A DNA stretch of 64,000 nt from Frankia sp. RB7 (GTDB lineage: Bacteria; Pseudomonadota; Alphaproteobacteria; Rhizobiales; Xanthobacteraceae), in contig JAUEPE010000007.1 of NCBI GenBank assembly GCA_030403585.1, forward strand, positions 124,001 through 188,000. The letters are read 5' to 3'. The notes under the pieces are model-generated. The model was not told where the DNA came from and did no database searches. It saw only the letters and a program-made list of their open reading frames with translations. Below are positions 53,421 through 61,021 of this stretch, one piece after another. The translations under genes and the position numbers were made by a program. Positions within the stretch are counted from its first letter, which is position 1; every line of letters begins with the position of its first letter.

Positions 53421-53460
53421 TCAAACGAAAGGGCCGCGCTTCGCGAGAAGCGCGGCCCCC
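53421..53460 (-). terminator. Rho-independent terminator of the third flagellin gene
   Basis: GGGCCGCGCTT-CGCGAG-AAGCGCGGCCC (53431-53458, 11 pairs) lies about 18 bases after the flagellin stop at 53478. In the leftward direction TTTCGTTTGA follows. It is the same hairpin as at 52252-52281. Confidence 0.82.
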
Positions 53461-53477
53461 TTAGATGGTTTTCAGGC

Positions 53478-54383
53478 TTAGCGGAACAGCGAGAGGATGC
53501 TCTGGCTGCTGCTGTTGGCGATCGAGAGCGCCTGAACGCCGAGCTGCTGCTGGACCTGGAGAGCCGACAGACGGGTGGACTCCTGATTCATGTCGGCGTC
53601 GACGAGCTGGCCGATACCGCGATCAACCGAGTCCATCAGCGACTTCACGAAGTCCGTGTTGGTCGAGATACGGTTCTTGACGGCACCGAGGTTGGCGGCC
53701 GCCGAAGCCACCGAGTTGATCGCAGCAGTGACCTGCGAGATGTAGGTATCGAGCGTGGCCTGGTCAGTCGCCGCGTCAGTCAGCGTGGAGATGTCGATCG
53801 TGTTGACCGACGCACCGCCGCTCACCGTGTCAAGGATGCCGTTGGTGGACGAGCTATAGAGCGCATAGTTGGCAGTGGTCAGCTGGATGGAGCCGGTGGT
53901 CGGCGTGCTGCCGACGCGGGAGTACGACGACACCAGGTCGACCGTCGCCGGCGTGGCCGTCGTCGTGCTCAACCAGTTCACGCCGTTGAAGGTCGCCGCA
54001 TCGGCGGTGCCCTTCATCTGCTGCTGAATCTGGGTGACGTCGGCCTGGATCTTGGTGCGGTCGATACCGGCGGTCTTGGCTTCGACCAGCAGCGACTGCA
54101 GCTTGGTCAGGCCGCCGGTGCTGTCGCCGACAACCGAGGTCAGAGCGGTGTACTCGGTGTCGACGGTCGCGGCCGACAGACCGAGCGAGTCGGAGACGGC
54201 GGAGAGCGCGGCGTTGTCGGCGCGCATCGAGGTTGCGATCGACCAGTAGGCAGCGTTGTCCGAAGCGGTCGAGACGCGCTGGCCGGTGGAGATGCGGGTC
54301 TGCGTGGTGGCGAGTTGGGAACTCACAGACCGCAGGGTCTGGAGGGCGGTCATGGCGGTCGAGTTCGTAAGCAGGCTTGACAT
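53478..54383 (-). CDS. Flagellin (copy nearest fliP)
   Basis: The protein has 301 residues from ATG 54383. It shares the flagellin ends ('MSSLLTNSTAMTALQTLRSV', 'QLGVQALSIANSSSQSILSL') but differs from the other two at many places in the middle ('TTATPATVDLVSSYSRVG', 'GSIQLTTANYALYSSST'). It is thus the older, more diverged paralogue, except at its 3' end, which matches the middle copy exactly. Confidence 0.93.
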   Translation of the reverse strand: MSSLLTNSTAMTALQTLRSVSSQLATTQTRISTGQRVSTASDNAAYWSIATSMRADNAALSAVSDSLGLSAATVDTEYTALTSVVGDSTGGLTKLQSLLVEAKTAGIDRTKIQADVTQIQQQMKGTADAATFNGVNWLSTTTATPATVDLVSSYSRVGSTPTTGSIQLTTANYALYSSSTNGILDTVSGGASVNTIDISTLTDAATDQATLDTYISQVTAAINSVASAAANLGAVKNRISTNTDFVKSLMDSVDRGIGQLVDADMNQESTRLSALQVQQQLGVQALSIANSSSQSILSLFR

Positions 54384-54388
54384 TGCGA

Positions 54389-54472
54389 ATGTCCCTTTGA
54401 TGTACGCGTTACATTTTCACGAGGGGACATACCGGGCTTTCACCGGTACGGAGGGGCGGCATCATGCCTTTG
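54389..54472 (-). promoter_or_regulatory. Conserved flagellin mRNA leader with a predicted SD-masking helix (third copy)
   Basis: Read leftward: CAAAGGCATGATGCCGCCC, then TACCGG-TGAAAGC-CCGGTA (54448 to 54430), then ATGTCCC (54430 to 54424), then GGGACAT (54395 to 54389), a perfect seven-base complement that includes the Shine-Dalgarno. The spacer between the two seven-base strands is longer here (28 bases) and unlike the other copies, although the paired parts are preserved. Confidence 0.75.
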
Positions 54473-54624
54473 GACTGATGTGGGTGGGGTCCAACCCGCC
54501 GTGCCGCATTGCTAGCACGCCGAATCTTGCTTGCGAATTAAGACGAACTTGAATTCCGCAGCAAAATCATATGGTTAATATTACTTTCCGCTAACCATAA
54601 CCGGCCAACAGGCGATCGCCGCTG

Positions 54625-55365
54625 CTACGAGAACGACCGCACCAGTCCGGAGGCGAGCAGGTTCCAGCCGTCGATCAGCACGAAGAACAGCACCTTGAAC
54701 GGCAGCGCGAGGATCGACGGCGGCATCATCATCATGCCCATCGACATGGTCAGCGTCGCCACGATCATGTCGATGACGAGGAATGGCAGGATGATGAGGA
54801 AGCCGATCTCGAACGAACGCCGGAGCTCGGAAATCATGAACGCCGGGATGATGACGCGCATGTCGATGCGCTTGTCGTCGAACTTCCTGCGGAAGCTTTC
54901 CGCGGCGAGCGATTCGAACGTCTGCAGGTCCTTGTCGCGGACATGGGCCAGCATGAATTCGCGGAACGGATCGCTGATCTTCAGATAAGCCTCCTCCTCC
55001 GAGATCTCGTTTTTCATCAGCGGCTGCACGCCGGTTTCCCAGGCGCGATCGAAGGTCGGCGCCATGACGTAGAAGGTCATGAACATGGCGAGGCTGATCA
55101 GCACCAAATTCGGAGGCGTCGTCTGCAGGCCGAGGCCGGCGCGCAGGAACGAGAGCGCGACGGCGAAGCGCGTGAAGCTCGTCACCATGATGAGCAACCC
55201 CGGTGCGACGGACAGCACCGTCAGCAGCGCCATGAGCTGGATGATGCGGCCGCTGGTCGAGCCGTTGCCCGGCGGCAGCAGCGAATTGAGGTCCGGGATC
55301 TGGGCGAACGCTACCTCGGGCAGCACGACCAGCAGCAACGCAAGCAGCAGGACTCTCAATTTCAC
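54625..55365 (-). CDS. fliP: Flagellar export-gate protein FliP
   Basis: The protein has 246 residues from GTG 55365, which overlaps the fliL stop (GTGA). A cleavable signal ('LLLALLLVVLPEVAFA') precedes the FliP domain ('LTVLSVAPGLLIMVTSFTRF', 'FEIGFLIILPFLVIDMIVAT', 'GMMMMPPSILALPFKVLFFV'). FliP forms the gate core with FliQ and FliR, encoded about 16-18 kb away in the same cluster. It is the last gene before the flagellins. Confidence 0.95.
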   Translation of the reverse strand: MKLRVLLLALLLVVLPEVAFAQIPDLNSLLPPGNGSTSGRIIQLMALLTVLSVAPGLLIMVTSFTRFAVALSFLRAGLGLQTTPPNLVLISLAMFMTFYVMAPTFDRAWETGVQPLMKNEISEEEAYLKISDPFREFMLAHVRDKDLQTFESLAAESFRRKFDDKRIDMRVIIPAFMISELRRSFEIGFLIILPFLVIDMIVATLTMSMGMMMMPPSILALPFKVLFFVLIDGWNLLASGLVRSFS

Positions 55366-55805
55366 TGGATCACCAAGGTCTCAATGATCAATTCTCGGAC
55401 TTTGCCGGACGAGCGGATGCTGGCGCGTTCGGACAGGTCGTCGCGCAGATGCTGGAGCCCGCGCGTGCCTTCGAACTGCGTGACCGAGGCGGACCGCAAA
55501 TAAGTGACGATGTCCTCGCTGATATGAGCGGCCAGGATGCCGGCATCCTCGTCGCTCATGCTGTCGGTCACCATGGAGGCTTCAACCCGGGCCCAATTGT
55601 TGGCCGGCGCCGCGAGATTGGTCACGATCGGAGACAGCTTCCTGAGCCGCGCACTGCCGGCGTAACTGGACGCGACCGGCGGCGGGGTGGCCCCCTTCTT
55701 TGCGTCGGCGACGCGTTCGGCTGCGGCGAACAGGTGCATGCCCGCAAGCGCGCCCGCGCCGATCGCGACCAGGGTCAGCACGAGGATGGCGGCAATCAGG
55801 CGCAT
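55362..55805 (-). CDS. fliL: Flagellar basal-body protein FliL
   Basis: The protein has 147 residues from ATG 55805, which follows GGGGGCG. One N-terminal span ('LIAAILVLTLVAIGAGALAG') is followed by a periplasmic domain with 'LSPIVTNLAAPANNWARVEA' and 'HISEDIVTYLRSASVTQFEG', a FliL pattern. FliL surrounds the stator. It is fused by overlap to fliP. Confidence 0.85.
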   Translation of the reverse strand: MRLIAAILVLTLVAIGAGALAGMHLFAAAERVADAKKGATPPPVASSYAGSARLRKLSPIVTNLAAPANNWARVEASMVTDSMSDEDAGILAAHISEDIVTYLRSASVTQFEGTRGLQHLRDDLSERASIRSSGKVRELIIETLVIQ

Positions 55806-55835
55806 GACGCCCCCTGCTCCCACGGCGCGCGAGCC

Positions 55836-56531
55836 TCAGAACGGTGCGACGGCGTCATAGATCCGGTGCCCCCATCCAGGTTGCTGCACGTCAGACAGAT
55901 TTCCGCGACCGCCATAGGACACGCGCGCCTCGGCGATCTTCTCGTAAGAGATCGTGTTGGTTCGCGAAATATCGCGAGGACGCACGATACCGCCGACGTT
56001 GAGCACGCGCATCTCCGTGTTGATACCGAACTCCTGCGACCCGCTAATCATCATATTTCCGTTGGGCAACACGTCGGTGACGACGGCCGCAATGGAAAGC
56101 TTGATGTCCTCGGAGCGGTCGATCTGGCCGTTGCCCTTGATCTGGGTATTGGTGTTGAGGTTGGCGTTGGTCTGGCCCTTGTCCTGCCATCCCGCGACGT
56201 CCATCAGCCAGTTCAGCCCGAACTGGATCTGCGAATCGCGCGAGCGGTCGGTCTTGTTGTCGAGCTTGGCCTTGTCCTGCATCGAGATGATCACCGTCAC
56301 GACGTCGCCAATGCGCCGGGCACGGGGATCGCGGTAGAGATCGGTGCCGTCATCCCAGGTCGAGCGATAGCTGACGGGCGTGCGCATGCGGGGCGTCACC
56401 GGAATCGGATCGGCCGGTGCCCTCAGACCGCTGCCGACGGGCGACAGTTTCGGGCCAGTCAGGAGTTCTGCCGGATCATGGGAGCATCCGGCGAGAAGCA
56501 CGAGCGACAGGATGAGGATCAGCGTCTTCAT
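55836..56531 (-). CDS. flgH: Flagellar L-ring lipoprotein FlgH
   Basis: The 231-residue protein has the lipobox 'LLAGC' (Cys 16). 'DLYRDPRARRIGDVVTVIIS' and 'LPNGNMMISGSQEFGINTEM' are FlgH signatures, and 'RVLNVGGIVRPRDISRTNTI' is near the C-terminus. It forms the outer-membrane L ring. The start is one base before the motE stop. Confidence 0.93.
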   Translation of the reverse strand: MKTLILILSLVLLAGCSHDPAELLTGPKLSPVGSGLRAPADPIPVTPRMRTPVSYRSTWDDGTDLYRDPRARRIGDVVTVIISMQDKAKLDNKTDRSRDSQIQFGLNWLMDVAGWQDKGQTNANLNTNTQIKGNGQIDRSEDIKLSIAAVVTDVLPNGNMMISGSQEFGINTEMRVLNVGGIVRPRDISRTNTISYEKIAEARVSYGGRGNLSDVQQPGWGHRIYDAVAPF

Positions 56532-57299
56532 TTACTTGGTCTTCCCGTCATCCACGCGACGCATTCCACCGAGCAAGTCGGCGAGATGTGCTGCGCGCCC
56601 GGTCTCCATCTCGTTGAAAATTGCGCTCGAGCTCCTCGGGCTGAGCTTTGCGAGCACCGCGGCCGCCGTCTCGTCCGCCATCCCGGCGATCTGGGTGGCG
56701 GCAGCATCCGGCTTCATGCGCGAATAGATCTCGACGACGCTTGCTTCCGCTTTCTTCAGGAAGTCGTCGCGCAGCGCCATCCACTTCTCGTATTCGGCGC
56801 GCTTGGCCTCGACTTCGGCGATCCGCTCCCGCAGCAGGCTCTCCGCCTTCTCCAGCTCTTTCAGCTGCCAGGCCAACCTGGCGTCGACGGCGGGATCGGA
56901 CACGTTGCTGCAGAACAGCGCAACCTCGTTGTCCCCAGGCGCGGCAGCTTGAGCCGGCGCCGGCTTCGGCGGCGCCGTGACGCTGCCGGACTTCGCCGGA
57001 CGCGTCGGCACGGGTGCGGGGGCCGGCACCCGTGGAGGAGCTTCCGTCGGAACCGCTCCGGTGATTGCGGGACCCGAATCTTCGGCCGCCCAGGCTGTTG
57101 CCCGTGAATTATCGCTCGGGACCGGCGTCGCCGGCGCATGCGGCTTCTGCGGCGCGGGCGCGCGAGCGCGCGCGAAGGACAGCAGATTGAGCGGCTTCGA
57201 CGACTTCGGCTCGTCCAGCGCCGGCGCGGGCGACGTGCCTGCGAGCGCGAACATCGCGGCCAGGAGAAACAATTGCGCTATGTGATCCAGCTTCAGCAT
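56532..57299 (-). CDS. motE: MotE-family motility chaperone
   Basis: The protein has 255 residues from ATG 57299; an ATG at 57335 would add 12. It has a signal peptide ('LFLLAAMFALAGTSPAPALD'), a Pro/Ala-rich linker, a coiled coil ('WQLKELEKAESLLRERIAEV') and a MgtE-N-like segment ('MKPDAAATQIAGMADETAAA'). In Sinorhizobium MotE is a periplasmic chaperone for MotC, which is encoded at 45983. It lies between flgI and flgH. Confidence 0.83.
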   Translation of the reverse strand: MLKLDHIAQLFLLAAMFALAGTSPAPALDEPKSSKPLNLLSFARARAPAPQKPHAPATPVPSDNSRATAWAAEDSGPAITGAVPTEAPPRVPAPAPVPTRPAKSGSVTAPPKPAPAQAAAPGDNEVALFCSNVSDPAVDARLAWQLKELEKAESLLRERIAEVEAKRAEYEKWMALRDDFLKKAEASVVEIYSRMKPDAAATQIAGMADETAAAVLAKLSPRSSSAIFNEMETGRAAHLADLLGGMRRVDDGKTK

Positions 57300-57366
57300 C
57301 GGCTCGCGTGCGATTCTCGGTCGAGATGAGAGCATTGAGCGACCAAGCTTGCACGACGCTTATGCA

Positions 57367-58497
57367 TCATTGCACGATGACTTCGGCCTGCAGCGCGCCG
57401 GCCGTCTTGATCGCCTGGAGGATCGCGATGATGCCGGACGGCTTCAGTCCGATCTGGTTCAGGCCGCGCACGAAGCGCTGGAGGTCGACGCCGCTCAGGA
57501 TCGCCACCTGCGATCCGGCCTCGTTGGCCTCGACCACGGTCTGAGGCACCACGACCGTCTGGCCTTGCGAGAACGGCGCGGGCTGCGACACCACGGGCAT
57601 CTCGGTGACGCGGACCGTCAAATTGCCGTGGGTGACGGCGACGGTGGAGATTCGCACGTCGCGTCCGATTACCACCGTTCCGGTGCGTTCGTTGATCACC
57701 ACCCGCGCCGGCGTGTCTGGCTCGACGGTGAGTTCGCCGATCTCGGCGAGAAAGCGGACCGGGCCGACGTAACGCGGCTTGGACAGCACGATAGTCCGGT
57801 AGTCGCGCTCAAAGGCGATCTGGGCGCGATAGCGGCCGCCGGCATAGCGATTGACGGCGTCCAGGATTCGCGTAGCGGTGACGAAGTCGGGGTTCTTCAG
57901 CTCCAGCACCAAATATTCCATCTCGTGGAGGCTGCCCTGCACCTCCCGCTCGACCAACGCGCCGTTCGGAATCCGGCCCGCTGTCGGCGTGCCCTGGCTG
58001 ACGTTCTGGGCCTGGCCTCCGACGCTGTAACCAGCGACCGTGACCGCACCTTGCGCCACCGCGTAGACCGCACCGTCGGCTGCGCGCAGCGACGTCATCA
58101 CCAGCGTGCCGCCGAGCAGCGACGTCGCATCTCCCAGCGACGACACCGTCACATCCATCCGCTCGCCCGGTCCGATCGACGGCTGAAGATCGGCGGTCAC
58201 CATCACGGCGGCGACATTGCGCGTGCGCAGCGTCGTCGGTCGCGCCGAGTTGTTCGTGCTGGTCGTCTCGTTCCGGACATTGATGCCCATGTTTTCGAGC
58301 ATCGACTGTAGCGACTGTTCCGTGAACGGCGCGTTGCGCAAGGTATCGCCAGTGCCGTTCAGGCCGATGACGAGGCCGTAGCCCACGATCTGGTTTTCGC
58401 GCAGCCCCTTGATATCGGCGATGTCCTTGATGCGGACGGCGGCCTCTGCGCTGGCGGCGGAAACGATGAGGAGAAGCGCGATCAGGACTCTGGTCAT
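57367..58497 (-). CDS. flgI: Flagellar P-ring protein FlgI
   Basis: The 376-residue protein has a signal peptide ('VLIALLLIVSAASAEA'). 'RIKDIADIKGLRENQIVGYG', 'GTGDTLRNAPFTEQSLQSML' and 'LLGGTLVMTSLRAADG' are FlgI signatures. It forms the periplasmic P ring. Its ATG overlaps the flgA stop. Confidence 0.94.
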   Translation of the reverse strand: MTRVLIALLLIVSAASAEAAVRIKDIADIKGLRENQIVGYGLVIGLNGTGDTLRNAPFTEQSLQSMLENMGINVRNETTSTNNSARPTTLRTRNVAAVMVTADLQPSIGPGERMDVTVSSLGDATSLLGGTLVMTSLRAADGAVYAVAQGAVTVAGYSVGGQAQNVSQGTPTAGRIPNGALVEREVQGSLHEMEYLVLELKNPDFVTATRILDAVNRYAGGRYRAQIAFERDYRTIVLSKPRYVGPVRFLAEIGELTVEPDTPARVVINERTGTVVIGRDVRISTVAVTHGNLTVRVTEMPVVSQPAPFSQGQTVVVPQTVVEANEAGSQVAILSGVDLQRFVRGLNQIGLKPSGIIAILQAIKTAGALQAEVIVQ

Positions 58498-58970
58498 GAC
58501 CCGTCCGCGACCTTGACGGTGCCGTCCGGCTGAACGATGGCCCTGATCATCACGCCCGTGTCGGTGTTCCGCACGGTAATGAGCGAGCCAGGCGCACCGG
58601 ATTGCATGGCTGCGCCGTAAGCCACGATCGACAGACCGGAGTCTTCGACCACGACCTTGACCATGGCGCCACGGGCGATGGTGAAGGGATCCTCCACCGA
58701 ATTGGTCGGAATCGGCTGACCCGGCAACAGCGCCCGCCGCGCCATGCGGCCTACGAGGACCTGACGCCCTTCGATGAAAATGGCGACGCCGAGCACATTC
58801 GGCGCAAAGCTGCGCTCGGTGATCATATCGTCCCTGATCAGCTCGCCGGCGCGGATCGCTACCGCCGGCACGGGAAGCCGCTTCTCGTCTGCGGCGGCGA
58901 GCCGCGCCGAGACGAGAACCAGCAGCGCGGCGGCCAACCCGCGCGCGATCAGGCCCACCCTGTTCAACAT
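58494..58970 (-). CDS. flgA: P-ring assembly chaperone FlgA
   Basis: The protein has 158 residues from ATG 58970; a longer frame to 59024 enters the flgG 3' end. A signal peptide ('AALLVLVSARLAAA') precedes 'AGELIRDDMITERSF' and 'VLVGRMARRALLPGQPI', followed by 'GSLITVRNTDTGVMIRAIVQ', the SAF/FlgA C-terminal pattern. It is shorter than enterobacterial FlgA. It helps FlgI assemble, and precedes flgI directly. Confidence 0.9.
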   Translation of the reverse strand: MLNRVGLIARGLAAALLVLVSARLAAADEKRLPVPAVAIRAGELIRDDMITERSFAPNVLGVAIFIEGRQVLVGRMARRALLPGQPIPTNSVEDPFTIARGAMVKVVVEDSGLSIVAYGAAMQSGAPGSLITVRNTDTGVMIRAIVQPDGTVKVADGS

Positions 58971-58983
58971 CGACACACCGGAA

Positions 58984-59775
58984 CTAGCGACTGAGATTCT
59001 TAGATACCGTCTGCGCCATCTCATCCGACGCCTGGATGACCTTGGCGTTCATCTCGTAGGCGCGTTGCGCCGAGATCAACTCGGTGATTTCCTTGACGGG
59101 ATCGACGTTCGAGGCCTCGAGATATTGCTGGTTGATCTTGCCGTAGCCGGCATCGCCGGGGAGACCGACGACCGGCGCGCCTGATGCCGTGGTCTCGCGA
59201 TAGAGATTGCTGCCGAGCGGCTCGAGGCCCGCCTCGTTGGCGAAATTGGCAAGGTTGAGCTGGCCGATCTGCCGCGGATTGACTTCCGTGTCCAGCTTGG
59301 CGAACACTTGGCCGGTCTGGTTGACGGTGACCTGCACCGTTCCCTGCGGTACCGTCACGTTGGGATCGAGCAGGTAGCCGTCCATCGTCACCAGCTGCCC
59401 GGTGGCGTTGGTGTTGAACGACCCCGCGCGGGTGTACTGCACCTCGTTGTTCGGGCCGAGCACCTGGAACCAGCCGCGACCGTTGATCGCGAGATCATAA
59501 GGGTTGCCGGTCTGCGTCAGCGCGCCCTGGATGTGCAGCTTGCGGATCGCGGCCGACTTGACGCCGAGGCCGAGATTGGCGCCTTCCGGGATCGGCGAGG
59601 CGCCGTTGACGTTCGCGACGCCCTGCATGCGGTCCATCTGGTAGAACAGATCGGTGAATTCCGCACGTGCACGCTTGAACGACGTGGTGTTGATGTTGGC
59701 GATGTTGTTCGCGATGACTTCGATATTGGTCTGCTGGGCATTCATGCCCGTGGCCGCGATGGCAAGCGATTTCAC
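58984..59775 (-). CDS. flgG: Flagellar distal-rod protein FlgG
   Basis: The 263-residue protein has '[20 protein letters not shown]' near the N-terminus and '[20 protein letters not shown]' at the C-terminus, the FlgG signatures. '[20 protein letters not shown]' lies in the middle. It forms the distal rod. The partner flgF is not in the window. Confidence 0.94.
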   Translation of the reverse strand: MKSLAIAATGMNAQQTNIEVIANNIANINTTSFKRARAEFTDLFYQMDRMQGVANVNGASPIPEGANLGLGVKSAAIRKLHIQGALTQTGNPYDLAINGRGWFQVLGPNNEVQYTRAGSFNTNATGQLVTMDGYLLDPNVTVPQGTVQVTVNQTGQVFAKLDTEVNPRQIGQLNLANFANEAGLEPLGSNLYRETTASGAPVVGLPGDAGYGKINQQYLEASNVDPVKEITELISAQRAYEMNAKVIQASDEMAQTVSKNLSR

Positions 59776-59792
59776 AGCGTTATTCCTTCAGA

Positions 59793-60125
59793 TCAAATCG
59801 ACATACGAACGACTTCTTGATAGGCCTGCACGACCTTGTCGCGGACCGCGACCGCGGTCTGCAAGGCCTGCTCGGCCGACATCAGCGCCTCGACGACTTT
59901 CCGCGTCGATTCCTTGCCCTGCATCGCCGAGATCGACGCGCTCTCACCGGCCTTCAGCGTGCCGATCGCGTCCGTGGTCACCTGCTTCATCACGGAATCG
60001 AAGCCAACGTCGTCGCCGGCCTGAACCGGAGACGTCACGCTGGGCGCAATGGTCTGCGTCTCGGTGATGCGGGACGCCGCCGCCTGCCCTGCGGTGACCG
60101 CATTGGATGAAATCGCTTCTAGCAT
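59793..60125 (-). CDS. fliE: Flagellar hook-basal body protein FliE
   Basis: The 110-residue protein ends 'LMSAEQALQTAVAVRDKVVQ' then 'AYQEVVRMSI', the FliE C-terminal signature. It connects the MS ring and rod. It follows flgC with a two-base gap. Confidence 0.92.
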   Translation of the reverse strand: MLEAISSNAVTAGQAAASRITETQTIAPSVTSPVQAGDDVGFDSVMKQVTTDAIGTLKAGESASISAMQGKESTRKVVEALMSAEQALQTAVAVRDKVVQAYQEVVRMSI

Positions 60126-60127
60126 TG

Positions 60128-60544
60128 TCAGCTCCTCAGAAGATCGATGGTCATGCCGAGCATCGATCTCACCTGCTTCACGACCTGAAGATTGGCTTCA
60201 TAGGACCGGTTGACTTCCCGCATGTCCGCCATCTCGATCATCATGTTGACGTTCGGCATCTTGACGTAGCCGGCCTTGTCGGCCGCAGGATGTCCTGGAT
60301 CGTACTCGACGCGATAGGGCGTGGTGTCGACCCCGATCTCCTTGACCTTCGCCAGCTGTGTGCCCGAAGCACGATCCATCGCGGCATCGAAAGTGATCGT
60401 CTTGCGCTGATACGGATCAGCACCGGCGGTGCGCCCGGTCGAGCTCGCATTCGCGAGATTTTCCGAGACGACCCGCATGCGCGTCGACTGCGCCTCGAGC
60501 CCGGAGCTTGCGACCGTCAATGAAGCCTGTAGAGCGTCCAGCAT
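60128..60544 (-). CDS. flgC: Flagellar proximal-rod protein FlgC
   Basis: The 138-residue protein begins 'MLDALQASLTVASSGLEAQS' with 'RVVSENLANASSTGRTAGAD' and has 'GYVKMPNVNMMIEMADMREV' followed by 'NRSYEANLQVVKQVRSMLGM' at the C-terminus, typical of FlgC. It lies 11 bases after flgB. Confidence 0.93.
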   Translation of the reverse strand: MLDALQASLTVASSGLEAQSTRMRVVSENLANASSTGRTAGADPYQRKTITFDAAMDRASGTQLAKVKEIGVDTTPYRVEYDPGHPAADKAGYVKMPNVNMMIEMADMREVNRSYEANLQVVKQVRSMLGMTIDLLRS

Positions 60545-60555
60545 GTCAGTTCACC

Positions 60556-60957
60556 TCAGGTCTTCGCGCTGGTCAGGATCATGCGATTGAACGAGCGCAC
60601 GATCGCAGAGTTCATCGAATAGTCGCGGTTGACGTCGCTGCCCTTGATCATTTCCTGCTCGAGGCTGACCGAATTGCCGGAGTGGACGACGTCCCAGCTA
60701 TCCTTCTTCGCGGTTGCCCGCGTATCGGTTTCGGCCGGGGAAAGCTGCATGTGCGTGGGCGATGTCGTCGCAAGCCTGACCGGCATTCCGTCGAGCACCT
60801 TGTTGAATGGCTCGACATCGCGTGCCTTGAAACCCGGCGTATTGGCGTTGGCGACGTTAGTGGCGATGGTCGACTGACGAAGCTCGAGCCAGCGTGCCTG
60901 CGACGATGCGAGTTCGAAGAGATAAAGCGGTCCCACGACGGCCCCATTATGATTCAT
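60556..60957 (-). CDS. flgB: Flagellar proximal-rod protein FlgB
   Basis: The 133-residue protein has 'QSTIATNVANANTPGFKARD' and the C-terminal 'SLEQEMIKGSDVNRDYSMNS', the FlgB pattern. It is 64 bases downstream of flhB; that gap holds no gene. It leads the rod-gene run flgB-flgC-fliE-flgG. Confidence 0.92.
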   Translation of the reverse strand: MNHNGAVVGPLYLFELASSQARWLELRQSTIATNVANANTPGFKARDVEPFNKVLDGMPVRLATTSPTHMQLSPAETDTRATAKKDSWDVVHSGNSVSLEQEMIKGSDVNRDYSMNSAIVRSFNRMILTSAKT

Positions 60958-61021
60958 TGGAAAGAACCCTAGGGCGTTAAGCTTTCGTCAAGCTGTTGGG
61001 CGAAGCACCATCCTCGTAAAT

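Noticed and set aside
52028..54472. The flagellin leaders as sigma-54 or sigma-28 promoters
   Set aside because: Neither TGGCAC-N5-TTGC nor TAAA-N15-GCCGATAA is found there; the conserved part is hairpin-forming and abuts the ribosome sites, so it fits an RNA element better.
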